64,000 nucleotides of DNA from the NCBI GenBank assembly GCA_047630275.1, contig JBLHVN010000002.1, positions 62,001 to 126,000 of the forward strand, given 5' to 3'. Position 1 is the first letter of the stretch, and each line of letters starts with the position of its first letter. This stretch comes from GCA-2720865 sp047630275. GTDB taxonomy: Bacteria; Bdellovibrionota; Bacteriovoracia; Bacteriovoracales; Bacteriovoracaceae. Positions 8,425 to 17,044 of the stretch are shown piece after piece. The position numbers were made by a program, and so were the translations under genes. The notes below the pieces were generated by a model. That model saw nothing but the letters and a program-made list of their open reading frames with translations, was not told where the DNA came from and did not search any database.

Positions 8425-9218
8425 TGATAAATTCAATAAAACATTACCTAGGCGTCTACCGCTACTTTGTTACGACAAGCGTAAGTGAAGCTTTGAGTTT
8501 TAGAACAAGCTTTGTCCTTCTTGTTCTCATGGATATTTTCTTTTATTTCTCAGTCCTCTTCTCTGTAGATTTTCTTTTTGATCACATGCAGAGCATTGGT
8601 CCTTGGAATAAATTTCAGCTCTTATTCTTTATCTGCTTTATGCTGAATATTGACACCATCCATATGGGAGTCTTCTCCTCTAATTTTTGGATGCTAGGTT
8701 TTAAGATTAGAACCGGTGAATTAGATTTTGATTTATTAAAGCCAACTCATTCAATCTTTATTTGTTTCTTTCGCTATCTAAAACCAAGTTCCTTAGTGAC
8801 AGCTCCTGTTGCCTGGGGACTTCTTATTTATTATGGATCGAAGGTTGGTCTACTTTGGTATGACTGGCTCTTAATCCCGCCCCTTCTCCTCTTAGGACTC
8901 TCACTTCTTTGTGTCTTAGAGTTCATCTTATCAACTTCGATGTTTTGGTTAGTGGAGGGAATGGGTGTTAATTTCCTTAGAATGCAGATGCAGCAAATGG
9001 CGCGCTGGCCTGATTTTATCTATAAGTACACTTATCAAAAGATCTTCACTATAGGAGTTCCTCTTTTACTGATTGGCTCTGGACCCGTTCATTTCCTCTT
9101 GGATAAGTCTAATTGGCATTACTTAGCTGGGATGTTCGTCGCCCTTATCATTTGTTCTTTAATCCTTATTAAGCTCTGGGATAAGGCCCTTAGGCAGTAC
9201 GATTCCGCTTCATCTTAG
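8424..9218 (+). CDS. ABC-2 family permease, second subunit
   Basis: The 264-residue product has about six membrane segments and belongs to the same permease class as its upstream neighbour, with the GxLDFDLLKPTH-type cytoplasmic loop near residue 100 that is typical of DUF990 proteins. I place the start at the ATG at 8424, which overlaps the preceding stop codon and follows a GGCGGGG stretch. A longer in-frame extension from 8382 overlaps the upstream gene by 42 bases and is unlikely. Together with the two genes before it, it should form a complete exporter in the inner membrane. Confidence 0.85.
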   Translation: MINSIKHYLGVYRYFVTTSVSEALSFRTSFVLLVLMDIFFYFSVLFSVDFLFDHMQSIGPWNKFQLLFFICFMLNIDTIHMGVFSSNFWMLGFKIRTGELDFDLLKPTHSIFICFFRYLKPSSLVTAPVAWGLLIYYGSKVGLLWYDWLLIPPLLLLGLSLLCVLEFILSTSMFWLVEGMGVNFLRMQMQQMARWPDFIYKYTYQKIFTIGVPLLLIGSGPVHFLLDKSNWHYLAGMFVALIICSLILIKLWDKALRQYDSASS

Positions 9219-9286
9219 GACCCTGCACAAATTTACTATTGAAGGCTTTTAGGATACTAAGAGCTTTCAATCAAGAGGAGTAATCA

Positions 9287-10186
9287 ATGGTATCTGAAAT
9301 CTTTAACAGTGATCTATGGGACGAAGTTCAAGGCTTTGATTTTACGGACATAACTTACCACCGGGCCAAAAACCAAGGAACCGTAAGGATCGCTTTTAAT
9401 AGGCCTGATTGCAGGAATGCTTTTCGCCCTAAGACTGTTGATGAACTCTACCGCGCCCTTGATCACGCTCGCTGCTCTAGTGATGTAGGATCGGTTCTTT
9501 TAACTGGAAATGGACCTTCACCAAAAGATGGTGGCTGGGCCTTTTGTTCTGGAGGGGATCAAAGAATCCGCGGAAGAGATGGTTATAAGTACGAAGGTGA
9601 TGATCAAGAAAAAGCTAATGACCCCGCTGCTATGGGTAGGCTTCATATTTTAGAATGCCAAAGACTAATTCGCTTTATGCCTAAAGTTGTTATCGCCGTG
9701 GTTCCGGGTTGGGCCGTTGGTGGTGGGCATTCTCTACACGTGGTTTGCGATCTAACACTGGCCTCTAAAGAGCATGCCATCTTTAAACAAACTGATGCTG
9801 ATGTGGCCTCATTTGATTCAGGCTATGGTAGCGCTTATCTTGCTAAGATGGTTGGGCAAAAAAGAGCGAGAGAGATCTTCTTTCTAGGATTAGATTATTC
9901 TGCTGACGAAGCCTTTCAAATGGGAATGGTAAATAAATCAGTTCCTCATAAAGACCTAGAAGACGTGGCCCTTGAATGGGGTGCCTTGATCAATGGAAAA
10001 TCCCCTACTGCCCAAAGAATGCTTAAGTATGGGTTTAATTTAACAGATGACGGAATGGTAGGTCAGCAGCTCTTCGCAGGTGAGGCCACTAGGCTAGCTT
10101 ACGGAAGCGACGAAGCGAGAGAAGGACGAGACGCCTTTTTAGAAAAAAGAAAACAAGATTATTCGGATTTTCCCTACCACTACTAA
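9287..10186 (+). CDS. menB: 1,4-dihydroxy-2-naphthoyl-CoA synthase
   Basis: The 299-residue product is a crotonase-fold enzyme that closes the second ring in menaquinone synthesis, converting o-succinylbenzoyl-CoA to dihydroxynaphthoyl-CoA. The oxyanion-hole motif CSGGDQ is at 87-92, the GWAVGGGHSLHVVCDLTLAS helix at 141-160, and DSGYGS near 177-182. The MenB-specific N and C termini (WDEVQGF start and a DFPYHY end) separate it from other enoyl-CoA hydratases. A good AGAGGAG ribosome site precedes the ATG. No other men genes are in the window, so this pathway gene stands alone beside metG. Confidence 0.95.
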   Translation: MVSEIFNSDLWDEVQGFDFTDITYHRAKNQGTVRIAFNRPDCRNAFRPKTVDELYRALDHARCSSDVGSVLLTGNGPSPKDGGWAFCSGGDQRIRGRDGYKYEGDDQEKANDPAAMGRLHILECQRLIRFMPKVVIAVVPGWAVGGGHSLHVVCDLTLASKEHAIFKQTDADVASFDSGYGSAYLAKMVGQKRAREIFFLGLDYSADEAFQMGMVNKSVPHKDLEDVALEWGALINGKSPTAQRMLKYGFNLTDDGMVGQQLFAGEATRLAYGSDEAREGRDAFLEKRKQDYSDFPYHY

Positions 10187-10211
10187 AGGGAACTAAAGTA
10201 GAATATTGATC

Positions 10212-12137
10212 ATGAGCGATAAAGACTTAACAGAACTTCAAGAACAAATATCTCAAGTGCTAGGTAGGATCAACAGACCTTCAAAGTCCGTTGTTACTTC
10301 AGGAATGCCTTATGCTAATGGCCCTATTCATATGGGTCATCTCGCTGGATGCATTGTACCAGCAGATATCTATGCCCGTTGGCAACGCCTTTTAATCGGC
10401 AAAGATAATGTTCTCTTTGTTTTTGGAACTGATGATCATGGATCAAACTCTGAAGTCGTGGCCAAGCAGCAAGGGCTTTCCACAAAGGAATTTGTTGATG
10501 GCATTCATGCTAGACAAACTCAAACCTTAAATGATTATCATATCTCCATGGATACCTATACGGGGACTTCTAGAGAAGAGAGTTACTCTCATCATGTCGA
10601 TCTTTGCCAAGATTTTATGAGAAAGCTCTTTAAGAATGATATGCTCACTAAAAAAACCACCGAACAGTGGTTTGATACAGAACTTGAAATGTTCCTTCCA
10701 GACCGGTTTGTCTATGGAACATGTCCAAACTCAGATTGTCCCAATGAAAAAGCCTATAGTGACGAATGCGATGATTGCGGATCAGTCTATGAACCTAAGC
10801 AATTACAAAACCCAAGATCAACAGTTAGCGATTCAACCCCGGTTCTAAAACCTACGGCCCACTGGTGGCTAGATATGTGGAAGGTTTCTGATCAATTAAA
10901 AGATTGGATAGCAACTAAGGCCAAAGTATGGAGAAAGGTTGTCTATCTTGAAACCTTTAGCACCGTCCTTCCCTCGTTAAGCTTTTCTAAAGTTCACGAA
11001 GAGAAATTTAAAGAATTAAAAGAATCCCTACCAAAGTTAAAAAGTAGATACGCTCCTGGAAAAACGATTGTGGCCCAGTTTGAAAGCCTCGCTGAGTTAG
11101 AACTTGGAAATAAATTACTTATGGATGCAGGCTTTGAAACAGCATACGTCGATGGCTGGGCCCACCGTTCAATCACAAGAGATGTCTCAAATGGAATTCC
11201 AGTACCTGAAGAGCTAGACCCAGAGATGAAGGGAAAGACCCTCTATGTTTGGCCAGACTCATTAATTGCTCCTATTTCTTTTACAAAGACGGCCCTCATC
11301 AAAAAAGGCCTTGATCCAGAAACTTATGTTGATTATTGGAAAGACCCAAAAGCTAAGATCTATCAATTCCTAGGACAAGATAATATTTATTTTTATGTCC
11401 TTATGCAGGGAGCAATGTGGCTTGGGACTCAAGAAGATCCTATGCGCCAACCAATCAAGGGTGAATTTCAAATGACTGATGTCTTTGGAAATTATCATCT
11501 TCATATGGATGGTGAAAAAATGAGTAAATCAAAAGGAAATTTCTATATGGGCGATCAGCTCACTAAAGAAATGGGCTATAGCTCTGATCAAATTAGATAC
11601 TTCCTAGCGATCCTCTCTCTTGGAGAGAAGAACTCTAACTTTGACTTTGAAGTCTTCAAAGAAAGAAACAAGTTCTTAGCCGGCCCCTTAAATGCCGCTA
11701 TAGAGAAGCCCATCTCAGCTTGCCATAATAAATTTGGCGGAGTTATCCCTGAAGGTAAGTTGATTGGAAAAACAAAGAAAGAAACATACAAGGTTGTGCA
11801 GAATTATGTGCGCATGATGGAGCGTGGTGAGTATGCCAAGCTACTTTTTATGGTCGAAAATTATGCCAGGATTATCAATGGCCTTTTCACTCAATTTAAG
11901 CCCCATGATGATAGGGCTGATGAAACACAGAGAAAAGATGCTCTTTATTCAAGTTTCTTTATCCTAAAGAACTTGATGATTATGCTCTCTCCCTTTGCTC
12001 CTGAAACAATGGAAAAGCTCAGGATAACCTTGAATCTTCCTGAATCCACTTTATCCATTGATCAATTAGGAATCCCTATGGAAGCGGGACAAACGATCTC
12101 TGATCAAGTTGAGTATTTTCCTCCTGTAGAGGAATAA
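10212..12137 (+). CDS. metG: Methionyl-tRNA synthetase
   Basis: This class I synthetase charges tRNA-Met, including the initiator. The HIGH box reads HMGH near residue 40, the zinc knuckle has CPNSDCP and CDDCG near residues 170-190, and the KMSKS box lies near 436 (EKMSKSKGN). At 641 residues it lacks the C-terminal Trbp111-type tRNA-binding domain found in many bacterial forms. I place the start at the ATG at 10212. A TTG six bases upstream is also in frame but has no advantage. The gene begins only about 25 bases after menB and may be cotranscribed with it. Confidence 0.95.
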   Translation: MSDKDLTELQEQISQVLGRINRPSKSVVTSGMPYANGPIHMGHLAGCIVPADIYARWQRLLIGKDNVLFVFGTDDHGSNSEVVAKQQGLSTKEFVDGIHARQTQTLNDYHISMDTYTGTSREESYSHHVDLCQDFMRKLFKNDMLTKKTTEQWFDTELEMFLPDRFVYGTCPNSDCPNEKAYSDECDDCGSVYEPKQLQNPRSTVSDSTPVLKPTAHWWLDMWKVSDQLKDWIATKAKVWRKVVYLETFSTVLPSLSFSKVHEEKFKELKESLPKLKSRYAPGKTIVAQFESLAELELGNKLLMDAGFETAYVDGWAHRSITRDVSNGIPVPEELDPEMKGKTLYVWPDSLIAPISFTKTALIKKGLDPETYVDYWKDPKAKIYQFLGQDNIYFYVLMQGAMWLGTQEDPMRQPIKGEFQMTDVFGNYHLHMDGEKMSKSKGNFYMGDQLTKEMGYSSDQIRYFLAILSLGEKNSNFDFEVFKERNKFLAGPLNAAIEKPISACHNKFGGVIPEGKLIGKTKKETYKVVQNYVRMMERGEYAKLLFMVENYARIINGLFTQFKPHDDRADETQRKDALYSSFFILKNLMIMLSPFAPETMEKLRITLNLPESTLSIDQLGIPMEAGQTISDQVEYFPPVEE

Positions 12138-12168
12138 GATTCTCTAAAGAATTTCAAAGCTTTAGCCA

Positions 12169-12177
12169 TGCTATAAT
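12169..12177 (+). promoter_or_regulatory. Extended -10 promoter, probable leaderless start
   Basis: TGC followed by a perfect TATAAT at 12172-12177 forms an extended -10 element. The ATG of the histidine kinase is only seven bases further on, so transcription should begin at or next to the start codon. No Shine-Dalgarno site is seen. The -35 region is weak. Confidence 0.6.
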
Positions 12178-12184
12178 TTCTAGC

Positions 12185-14641
12185 ATGCGCTTGCTATCTA
12201 TCCTTCTTTTTTTCTTGGCCTTAGACGCCTTTGCCAATCTTGATTTAAAATCTAAAGCTCTAAAGCTTAGTAATGAAGAGGAAAGCTATCTTTCAAAAAA
12301 GAAAGTTATCAAGATGTGTATCGACCCTAATTGGGAACCCTTAGAGTTTTTAAATTCAAAGGGAGAGCATATGGGCTTCTCCGCCGATTATATGAAGCTC
12401 TTAAGAGAGAAGTTAAATGTAAAGATAGAAGTTTATAAGACTAAGAACTGGAATGAATCTCTCAAAGCCTTCGCAGATAAAAAATGTGATATCTTTTCAC
12501 AAATTGCAAAGACTCCTAGCCGCTTAAAAACAATGCTCTTCACCCCTCCCTACATAACTATACCCAATGTTATCATTGGTAGAAAAAGTGAAGATTTTGT
12601 CAGTAGGATAGAGGAAATAAAAGGGAGAAGGATTGGCGTTATCGAAGGATATGCCTATGTCGAGATTCTAAAGAGAAACCACCCTGAGCTTCAACTTACT
12701 TTAGTTAAAGATACTCAAGAAGGACTAACAAAGGTTTCTGGTAATCAACTCGATGTTATGATTGATTTTGTTTCTTCTGCTAGCTTTCATATTGAGAAGC
12801 TCTCTCTTAGTAATTTAAAGTTTGTAGGAAAAACTAAAGGGATGGACCTCTCCCTTGGGATCAGTGGCCATATTGATCAAAAACTTTTGATTCAGGTTCT
12901 TACAAAGGCAGTGAATTCTATTCCTAAAGATAAAGTCCAAGCGATAAAAAAGAAATGGATCAATATTGAATCTAAACAAGATAATTCATTAATCCTAAAA
13001 GTCGTAGGCTTCTTTTTACTTACTCTTCTCCTCTTGCTTATTTGGACCCTAACTTTAAAAAAAGCTATTCAGACAAAAACTAAGATATTAAATGATCGAG
13101 AGAGATACGCCCGAACTCTATTTGAAACTTCTCCTGTCGGCCTTGCCCTATGTGATATGGAGGGATCTTTAGTTGATGTGAATCCAGCCTATTGCAAGAT
13201 TATAGGGTACACAAAAGAAGAAAGTTTAAAGCTTTCCTATTGGGATATAACACCTAAGACTTACGAAGCTCAGGAAGGAGTTCAATTAGAAAGCTTAATA
13301 AAGACTGGTAAGTACGGTCCCTATGAAAAACACTATAGGCATAAAGATGGAAGGTTGATTCCAGTACGGCTAAATGGTCAGATTATCTTTCAAAATGGTA
13401 TTCAATATATATGGTCTAGTGTTGAAGATATTACAGAGGCAAAGGAAAATGAGAGGAAGTTAAAAGATACCAACATCTATCTAGAAGAGAAAATCCTAGA
13501 AAGAACTAAAGAATTAGAGAAAGCCAGTCAGGCAAAGACTAACTTTCTTGCCACTATGTCTCACGAATTAAGAACGCCTTTAAATGGAATTATAAGTCCT
13601 GTTGGCCTACTTAAAGAGTTTGAAAATAATACTAGTGAGCAGATTCAATTGCTCGAGATTGCCGAGACTTCTGGTCAACAGATGTTTCATATAATCAATG
13701 ATATCTTAGATTTTTCAAAGATTGAATCAGGTCACCTTATCTTTGAAAAGATTGACTTTGAGTTAGAAGAACAAATTCTTAAGATTGAAAAGATCCTTAA
13801 AAGTTCTATTGATGATAAGGAAATTTCTTTTGTACATAATATAGAGCCTAATACACCCACATCTCTCTCAGGCGATCCTACTCGCCTAACACAGGTACTT
13901 TTAAACTTAATAAACAATGCTATTAAATTTACAAAAGAAGGATCTGTTATCCTCAATGTTTCAAAGGAAACAAATGAGGGGATTGATTTTTTAAATTTTT
14001 CTGTCAAAGATACAGGCATTGGAATACCAAAAGATCAGATTCAAAAATTATTTAGCCCTTTCATACAAGCTGATTCTTCGACGACTCGCTTTTTTGGTGG
14101 AACTGGTCTAGGGCTTTCTATCGTCAAGAAACTTGTGGAATTGCAAGGAGGAGAAGTCAAAGTAGAGAGTGAGATTCATGTAGGATCTACTTTTTCTTTC
14201 TCATTACCACTTGTAAAGGCAGTAAATGAACAAAAAGATAAAACAAAGACGATAGAGATCTCTCCAATATTTAAGAAGATGAGGATACTTGTTGCTGAAG
14301 ATAACTCGATCAATCAAGTTGTCGTTGAAAAAATGCTTAAAAAGATTGGTCATGAAGTAACAATCGTTGAAAATGGGCAGATCGCCATAGAGGAAGTTCA
14401 AAAGAGCCAATATGATATGATCTTCATGGATTGGCAGATGCCCGTCCTTGACGGAGTTGAAGCAACTAAGAAGATTCGTGCTCTTGGGGGCAAGTTTGAA
14501 CAGCTTCCCATTGTCGCTCTGACAGCCAACGTCTTTGATGAAGATATAAAGACCTGTCTTGATAGTGGAATGAATGATGTTTTAAAAAAGCCTCTTCTCT
14601 TCGAGGATTTAAAAGAAATGCTTGTTCGAGATTTTGATTGA
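12185..14641 (+). CDS. Hybrid sensor histidine kinase with periplasmic solute-binding sensor
   Basis: The 818-residue product is a membrane sensor. A signal sequence (1-17) is followed by a family 3 extracellular solute-binding domain (about 35-265), one membrane segment (about 272-290) and a PAS domain (about 300-420). Then come a short coiled linker, a HisKA domain with phospho-acceptor H460 in the MSHELRTPLNG box, a HATPase domain with the GTGLGLSI motif, and a receiver domain from 699 with D706 and phospho-acceptor D749 (MDWQMP). It resembles BvgS/EvgS-type kinases without an Hpt domain. The ligand may be an amino acid or related solute. Its phosphotransfer partner is not in the window. 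Confidence 0.93.
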   Translation: MRLLSILLFFLALDAFANLDLKSKALKLSNEEESYLSKKKVIKMCIDPNWEPLEFLNSKGEHMGFSADYMKLLREKLNVKIEVYKTKNWNESLKAFADKKCDIFSQIAKTPSRLKTMLFTPPYITIPNVIIGRKSEDFVSRIEEIKGRRIGVIEGYAYVEILKRNHPELQLTLVKDTQEGLTKVSGNQLDVMIDFVSSASFHIEKLSLSNLKFVGKTKGMDLSLGISGHIDQKLLIQVLTKAVNSIPKDKVQAIKKKWINIESKQDNSLILKVVGFFLLTLLLLLIWTLTLKKAIQTKTKILNDRERYARTLFETSPVGLALCDMEGSLVDVNPAYCKIIGYTKEESLKLSYWDITPKTYEAQEGVQLESLIKTGKYGPYEKHYRHKDGRLIPVRLNGQIIFQNGIQYIWSSVEDITEAKENERKLKDTNIYLEEKILERTKELEKASQAKTNFLATMSHELRTPLNGIISPVGLLKEFENNTSEQIQLLEIAETSGQQMFHIINDILDFSKIESGHLIFEKIDFELEEQILKIEKILKSSIDDKEISFVHNIEPNTPTSLSGDPTRLTQVLLNLINNAIKFTKEGSVILNVSKETNEGIDFLNFSVKDTGIGIPKDQIQKLFSPFIQADSSTTRFFGGTGLGLSIVKKLVELQGGEVKVESEIHVGSTFSFSLPLVKAVNEQKDKTKTIEISPIFKKMRILVAEDNSINQVVVEKMLKKIGHEVTIVENGQIAIEEVQKSQYDMIFMDWQMPVLDGVEATKKIRALGGKFEQLPIVALTANVFDEDIKTCLDSGMNDVLKKPLLFEDLKEMLVRDFD

Positions 14642-14643
14642 AT

Positions 14644-15318
14644 TCAGTTTTTCCTCACGGAGGTTACTCGAAATACCTCTGCTCCATTTTTAAATTTAAC
14701 TTCATAGTCAAAGATTTTAAAAACATAAGATTCTTTATCTAACTTTTGAGCCGAAGGTCTTGGGTCTTGTTCTAAAACTTTTTCAATCAAAAGGGCTTCA
14801 TGCTCCAATACTTTTTCTTTGACTCCTTCATCCCAATGAACTTTTGGTTTAAAGACTTCACAAGGTTCTGGAACCCAGGCAGAACTAGCCTCAACAGAGT
14901 CGCAGTAAGGAACATAAGGCTTTATATCGACAATAGGAGTTTCATCAAGAAGATCAACACCTCCCACTTGAACTTCAATTTGTCCGTCCTTCTCTTTGAT
15001 CTCTAGCAATTTAACCACAGTAAGACCTAAGTGATTTGGCCTATGAGGACTCCTCGTGGCCCAGACCCCCATCTTTTCTTTCCCACCGAGGCGAGGAGGC
15101 CTAACTAAACTCCTCTGTCCATCCTTGATGGCCTTATCAAAGATAAAGCTTAACCATAAATGAGAAAAACCTTCGAGACCTCGAAGGCATTCTTTATGAA
15201 AGTTATCATTTGGAAAACTTAAGATACCAACAGCTTCAGGTATAAGACCACTTTGCCTTGGGATCCCAAACTTATCTTTAAAAGGAGTCTTGATATGACA
15301 GAGGGTTTTTAACTCCAC
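14644..15318 (-). CDS. trmO: tRNA N6-methyltransferase TrmO family (TsaA/UPF0066)
   Basis: The 224-residue product has the UPF0066/TsaA beta-barrel. Motifs are the N-terminal IKTPFKDKFGIPRQSGL, the LRGLEGFSHLWLSFIF core, the VWATRSPHRPNHLGLT signature and the VDLLDETPIVDIKPYVPY tail. Characterised TrmO methylates N6 of t6A37 in tRNA-Thr using S-adenosylmethionine. The start is a GTG that overlaps the upstream stop codon (TAGTG), so translation is probably coupled to the Hsp20-like gene. It converges with the histidine kinase with only two bases between stops. Confidence 0.88.
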   Translation of the reverse strand: MELKTLCHIKTPFKDKFGIPRQSGLIPEAVGILSFPNDNFHKECLRGLEGFSHLWLSFIFDKAIKDGQRSLVRPPRLGGKEKMGVWATRSPHRPNHLGLTVVKLLEIKEKDGQIEVQVGGVDLLDETPIVDIKPYVPYCDSVEASSAWVPEPCEVFKPKVHWDEGVKEKVLEHEALLIEKVLEQDPRPSAQKLDKESYVFKIFDYEVKFKNGAEVFRVTSVRKN

Positions 15319-15935
15319 TACTTATTCTCTTTCGGAAAGATAAGTTGAACCTTATTCTCTCCTACGCTTTCAATCCTTAAGGCCGATGCCTTAGTCCCTT
15401 CGGGAACCGGGTAGCTTCGGTTAAAAGAGCTCACCATAACGCGAGAACCTGAGTTAGAGCGCTCCTCTACCCTGGCCTCACCTGATATTGAAACCATATC
15501 GTTAACAACTTCAATATTTAAACTAGAGTTATCAATATTAGTCACATCAAGTTCTAAGATAACCGCTTCACTTGTTATCTTTTCAACGATTTCACCAACG
15601 GGAGCTCCCATTAGATCCTTAGTAGCGTCTTCAATTGAATCTTCCATCAATTTAAAGAAGTTTCCAGAACCTTTGAAAGCATTTTGCATTTGTTTTTGAA
15701 GGTCATCGATATCTTTTTCCATGTCCAGAGAGAGAGAATCAGATTTAGACCTAGCTCTTCGCCGACCTGGTTTAATATCAAAGTTTTTCTCAAACCTTTT
15801 GATTTGAATATCGTCTTTGTCTTGAGAGTTGCTTAAGGGTTTTTTAAGATTTGGTTCCCAGAAATTAATAATGACAAAGGCACCAAAGATCGCACCCATA
15901 AAGAAAGTTAGAAAGTAAGATGAATTCTTTTTCAT
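15318..15935 (-). CDS. Membrane-anchored protein with Hsp20-like domain
   Basis: The 205-residue product has an N-terminal membrane anchor (about residues 6-24), then a basic segment, an acidic helical segment and a C-terminal beta-rich domain. In that domain ELDVTNIDNSSLNIEVVNDMVSISG-like strands (about 120-150) followed by FNRSYPVPEG resemble the alpha-crystallin fold of small heat-shock proteins. The start is the ATG at 15935, since AGGAGG lies six bases upstream. A longer frame from 15977 would include that site. Small heat-shock proteins are normally soluble, so an envelope-facing chaperone is suggested. The domain call is moderate. Confidence 0.65.
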   Translation of the reverse strand: MKKNSSYFLTFFMGAIFGAFVIINFWEPNLKKPLSNSQDKDDIQIKRFEKNFDIKPGRRRARSKSDSLSLDMEKDIDDLQKQMQNAFKGSGNFFKLMEDSIEDATKDLMGAPVGEIVEKITSEAVILELDVTNIDNSSLNIEVVNDMVSISGEARVEERSNSGSRVMVSSFNRSYPVPEGTKASALRIESVGENKVQLIFPKENK

Positions 15936-15944
15936 AAGGCCTCC

Positions 15945-15976
15945 TAAAACGACAAAGGGAGCATAAGCTCCCTTCA
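15945..15976 (-). terminator. Intrinsic terminator after the small acidic protein gene
   Basis: On the minus strand AAGGGAGC, a TTAT loop and GCTCCCTT form a perfect 8-bp stem (15955-15975), followed by a T-rich TTTGTCGTTTT. It separates the gene at 16000-16233 from the Hsp20-like gene, possibly allowing partial readthrough. Confidence 0.65.
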
Positions 15977-15999
15977 ATCTTTAAAGATGAGTTTTGAAA

Positions 16000-16233
16000 T
16001 TATTCAGCTGCTGGTTGCTCCGCCGCTTCCTCAACAACTGGGGCTTCTTCAGAAGCAGCTTCTTCTTCAACTGGCTTTTCGGCCGGCATAGCTGCTTTGA
16101 TTAAACCTTCAGCAATGAGGATTTTCACTTTGTCTTCACCATTGATCCATTTGCCTGCAGAGTTCTTAACTCCAAAGCGTCCTGATCTCTTCTTAATTAC
16201 AGTGTACTCATCCGTTTGCTTAACGACTTCCAT
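16000..16233 (-). CDS. Small hypothetical protein with acidic Ala/Glu/Pro tail
   Basis: The 77-residue product has a compact N-terminal domain of about 48 residues (EYTVIKKRSGRFGVK, then KWINGEDKVKILIAEGLIK). A low-complexity tail of Glu, Ala, Pro and Val follows. The ATG is preceded by a GGAG ribosome site. I do not recognise the family. The tail resembles flexible acidic linkers of ribosome- or RNA-associated proteins, but this is only an impression. The gene is followed by its own hairpin terminator, so it is probably made on a short mRNA. Confidence 0.65.
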   Translation of the reverse strand: MEVVKQTDEYTVIKKRSGRFGVKNSAGKWINGEDKVKILIAEGLIKAAMPAEKPVEEEAASEEAPVVEEAAEQPAAE

Positions 16234-16369
16234 AGTTTTCTCCGATAGAATTGAAAGTGCGGATAAGATATGAAATTACGGTGACTTTGACAAGCGTTGC
16301 GCGCAGTGCAAAACACCCCTTAAGTACCTAATTCTGTTAAAACTACGAATTCAAAGGTAAAAAGAAAGG

Positions 16370-17044
16370 ATGCAACTTAGTAAAATAGAAAAATCCTGGA
16401 TGAAAGCACTTGGACCTGAACTTGAGTCCAAGCATATAAAAGATCTCGAGAAATTTCTAACTTCTGAGAAAAAGAAAAAAAAGGTCATCTACCCAAAAGC
16501 AAGCGAAGTCTTTTCCGCTTTTGATAAGACTCCTTTTGATAAGGTTAGAGTAGTCATCATTGGACAAGATCCTTACCACGGGCCTGATCAGGCCCATGGC
16601 ATGTGCTTTTCTGTTAAAAAAGGAATCAAACCTCCCCCGAGTCTTAAGAATATTTATAAAGAATTAGAATCTGATATAGGCTTTAGTATTCCTGATCACG
16701 GTTTTTTAGAACCATGGGCAAAGCAAGGAGTGCTTCTTATCAATTCGGTTCTTACAGTTGAAGAAGCGAGGGCCGGGTCTCATCAAAAAAAGGGCTGGGA
16801 AGAATTTACTGACTCAGTCATAAAGGTACTTAACGAGAAAAAAGAGAACCTTGTATTTATATTATGGGGCGCCCCTGCTCAAAAGAAAGCCAAAGTCGTG
16901 GATGAAGCCAAACACTTTATCTTAAAGTCTCCTCATCCCTCACCCCTCGCCGCTTACAGAGGCTTTTTTGGAAGTAAGCCTTTTTCTCAAACAAACAAGC
17001 TCCTCAAGTCTATCGGGTCTCCGCCAATAGACTGGAGCTTATGA
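16370..17044 (+). CDS. ung: Uracil-DNA glycosylase (family 1)
   Basis: The 224-residue product removes uracil from DNA at the start of base excision repair. All family 1 motifs are visible: the water-activating loop GQDPYHGP with D67, the VLLINSVLTV uracil pocket near 121-130, the WGAPAQKK segment, and the minor-groove loop HPSPLAAYRGF with the catalytic H189. The size matches the family norm of about 225. An AAAGGA site precedes the ATG. Its stop codon abuts that of the convergent oligopeptide-binding gene. Confidence 0.97.
   Translation: MQLSKIEKSWMKALGPELESKHIKDLEKFLTSEKKKKKVIYPKASEVFSAFDKTPFDKVRVVIIGQDPYHGPDQAHGMCFSVKKGIKPPPSLKNIYKELESDIGFSIPDHGFLEPWAKQGVLLINSVLTVEEARAGSHQKKGWEEFTDSVIKVLNEKKENLVFILWGAPAQKKAKVVDEAKHFILKSPHPSPLAAYRGFFGSKPFSQTNKLLKSIGSPPIDWSL

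Noticed and set aside
9241..9267. Imperfect hairpin between the exporter operon and menB
   Set aside because: The stem has two wobble pairs and no T run follows, so terminator function is not supported.
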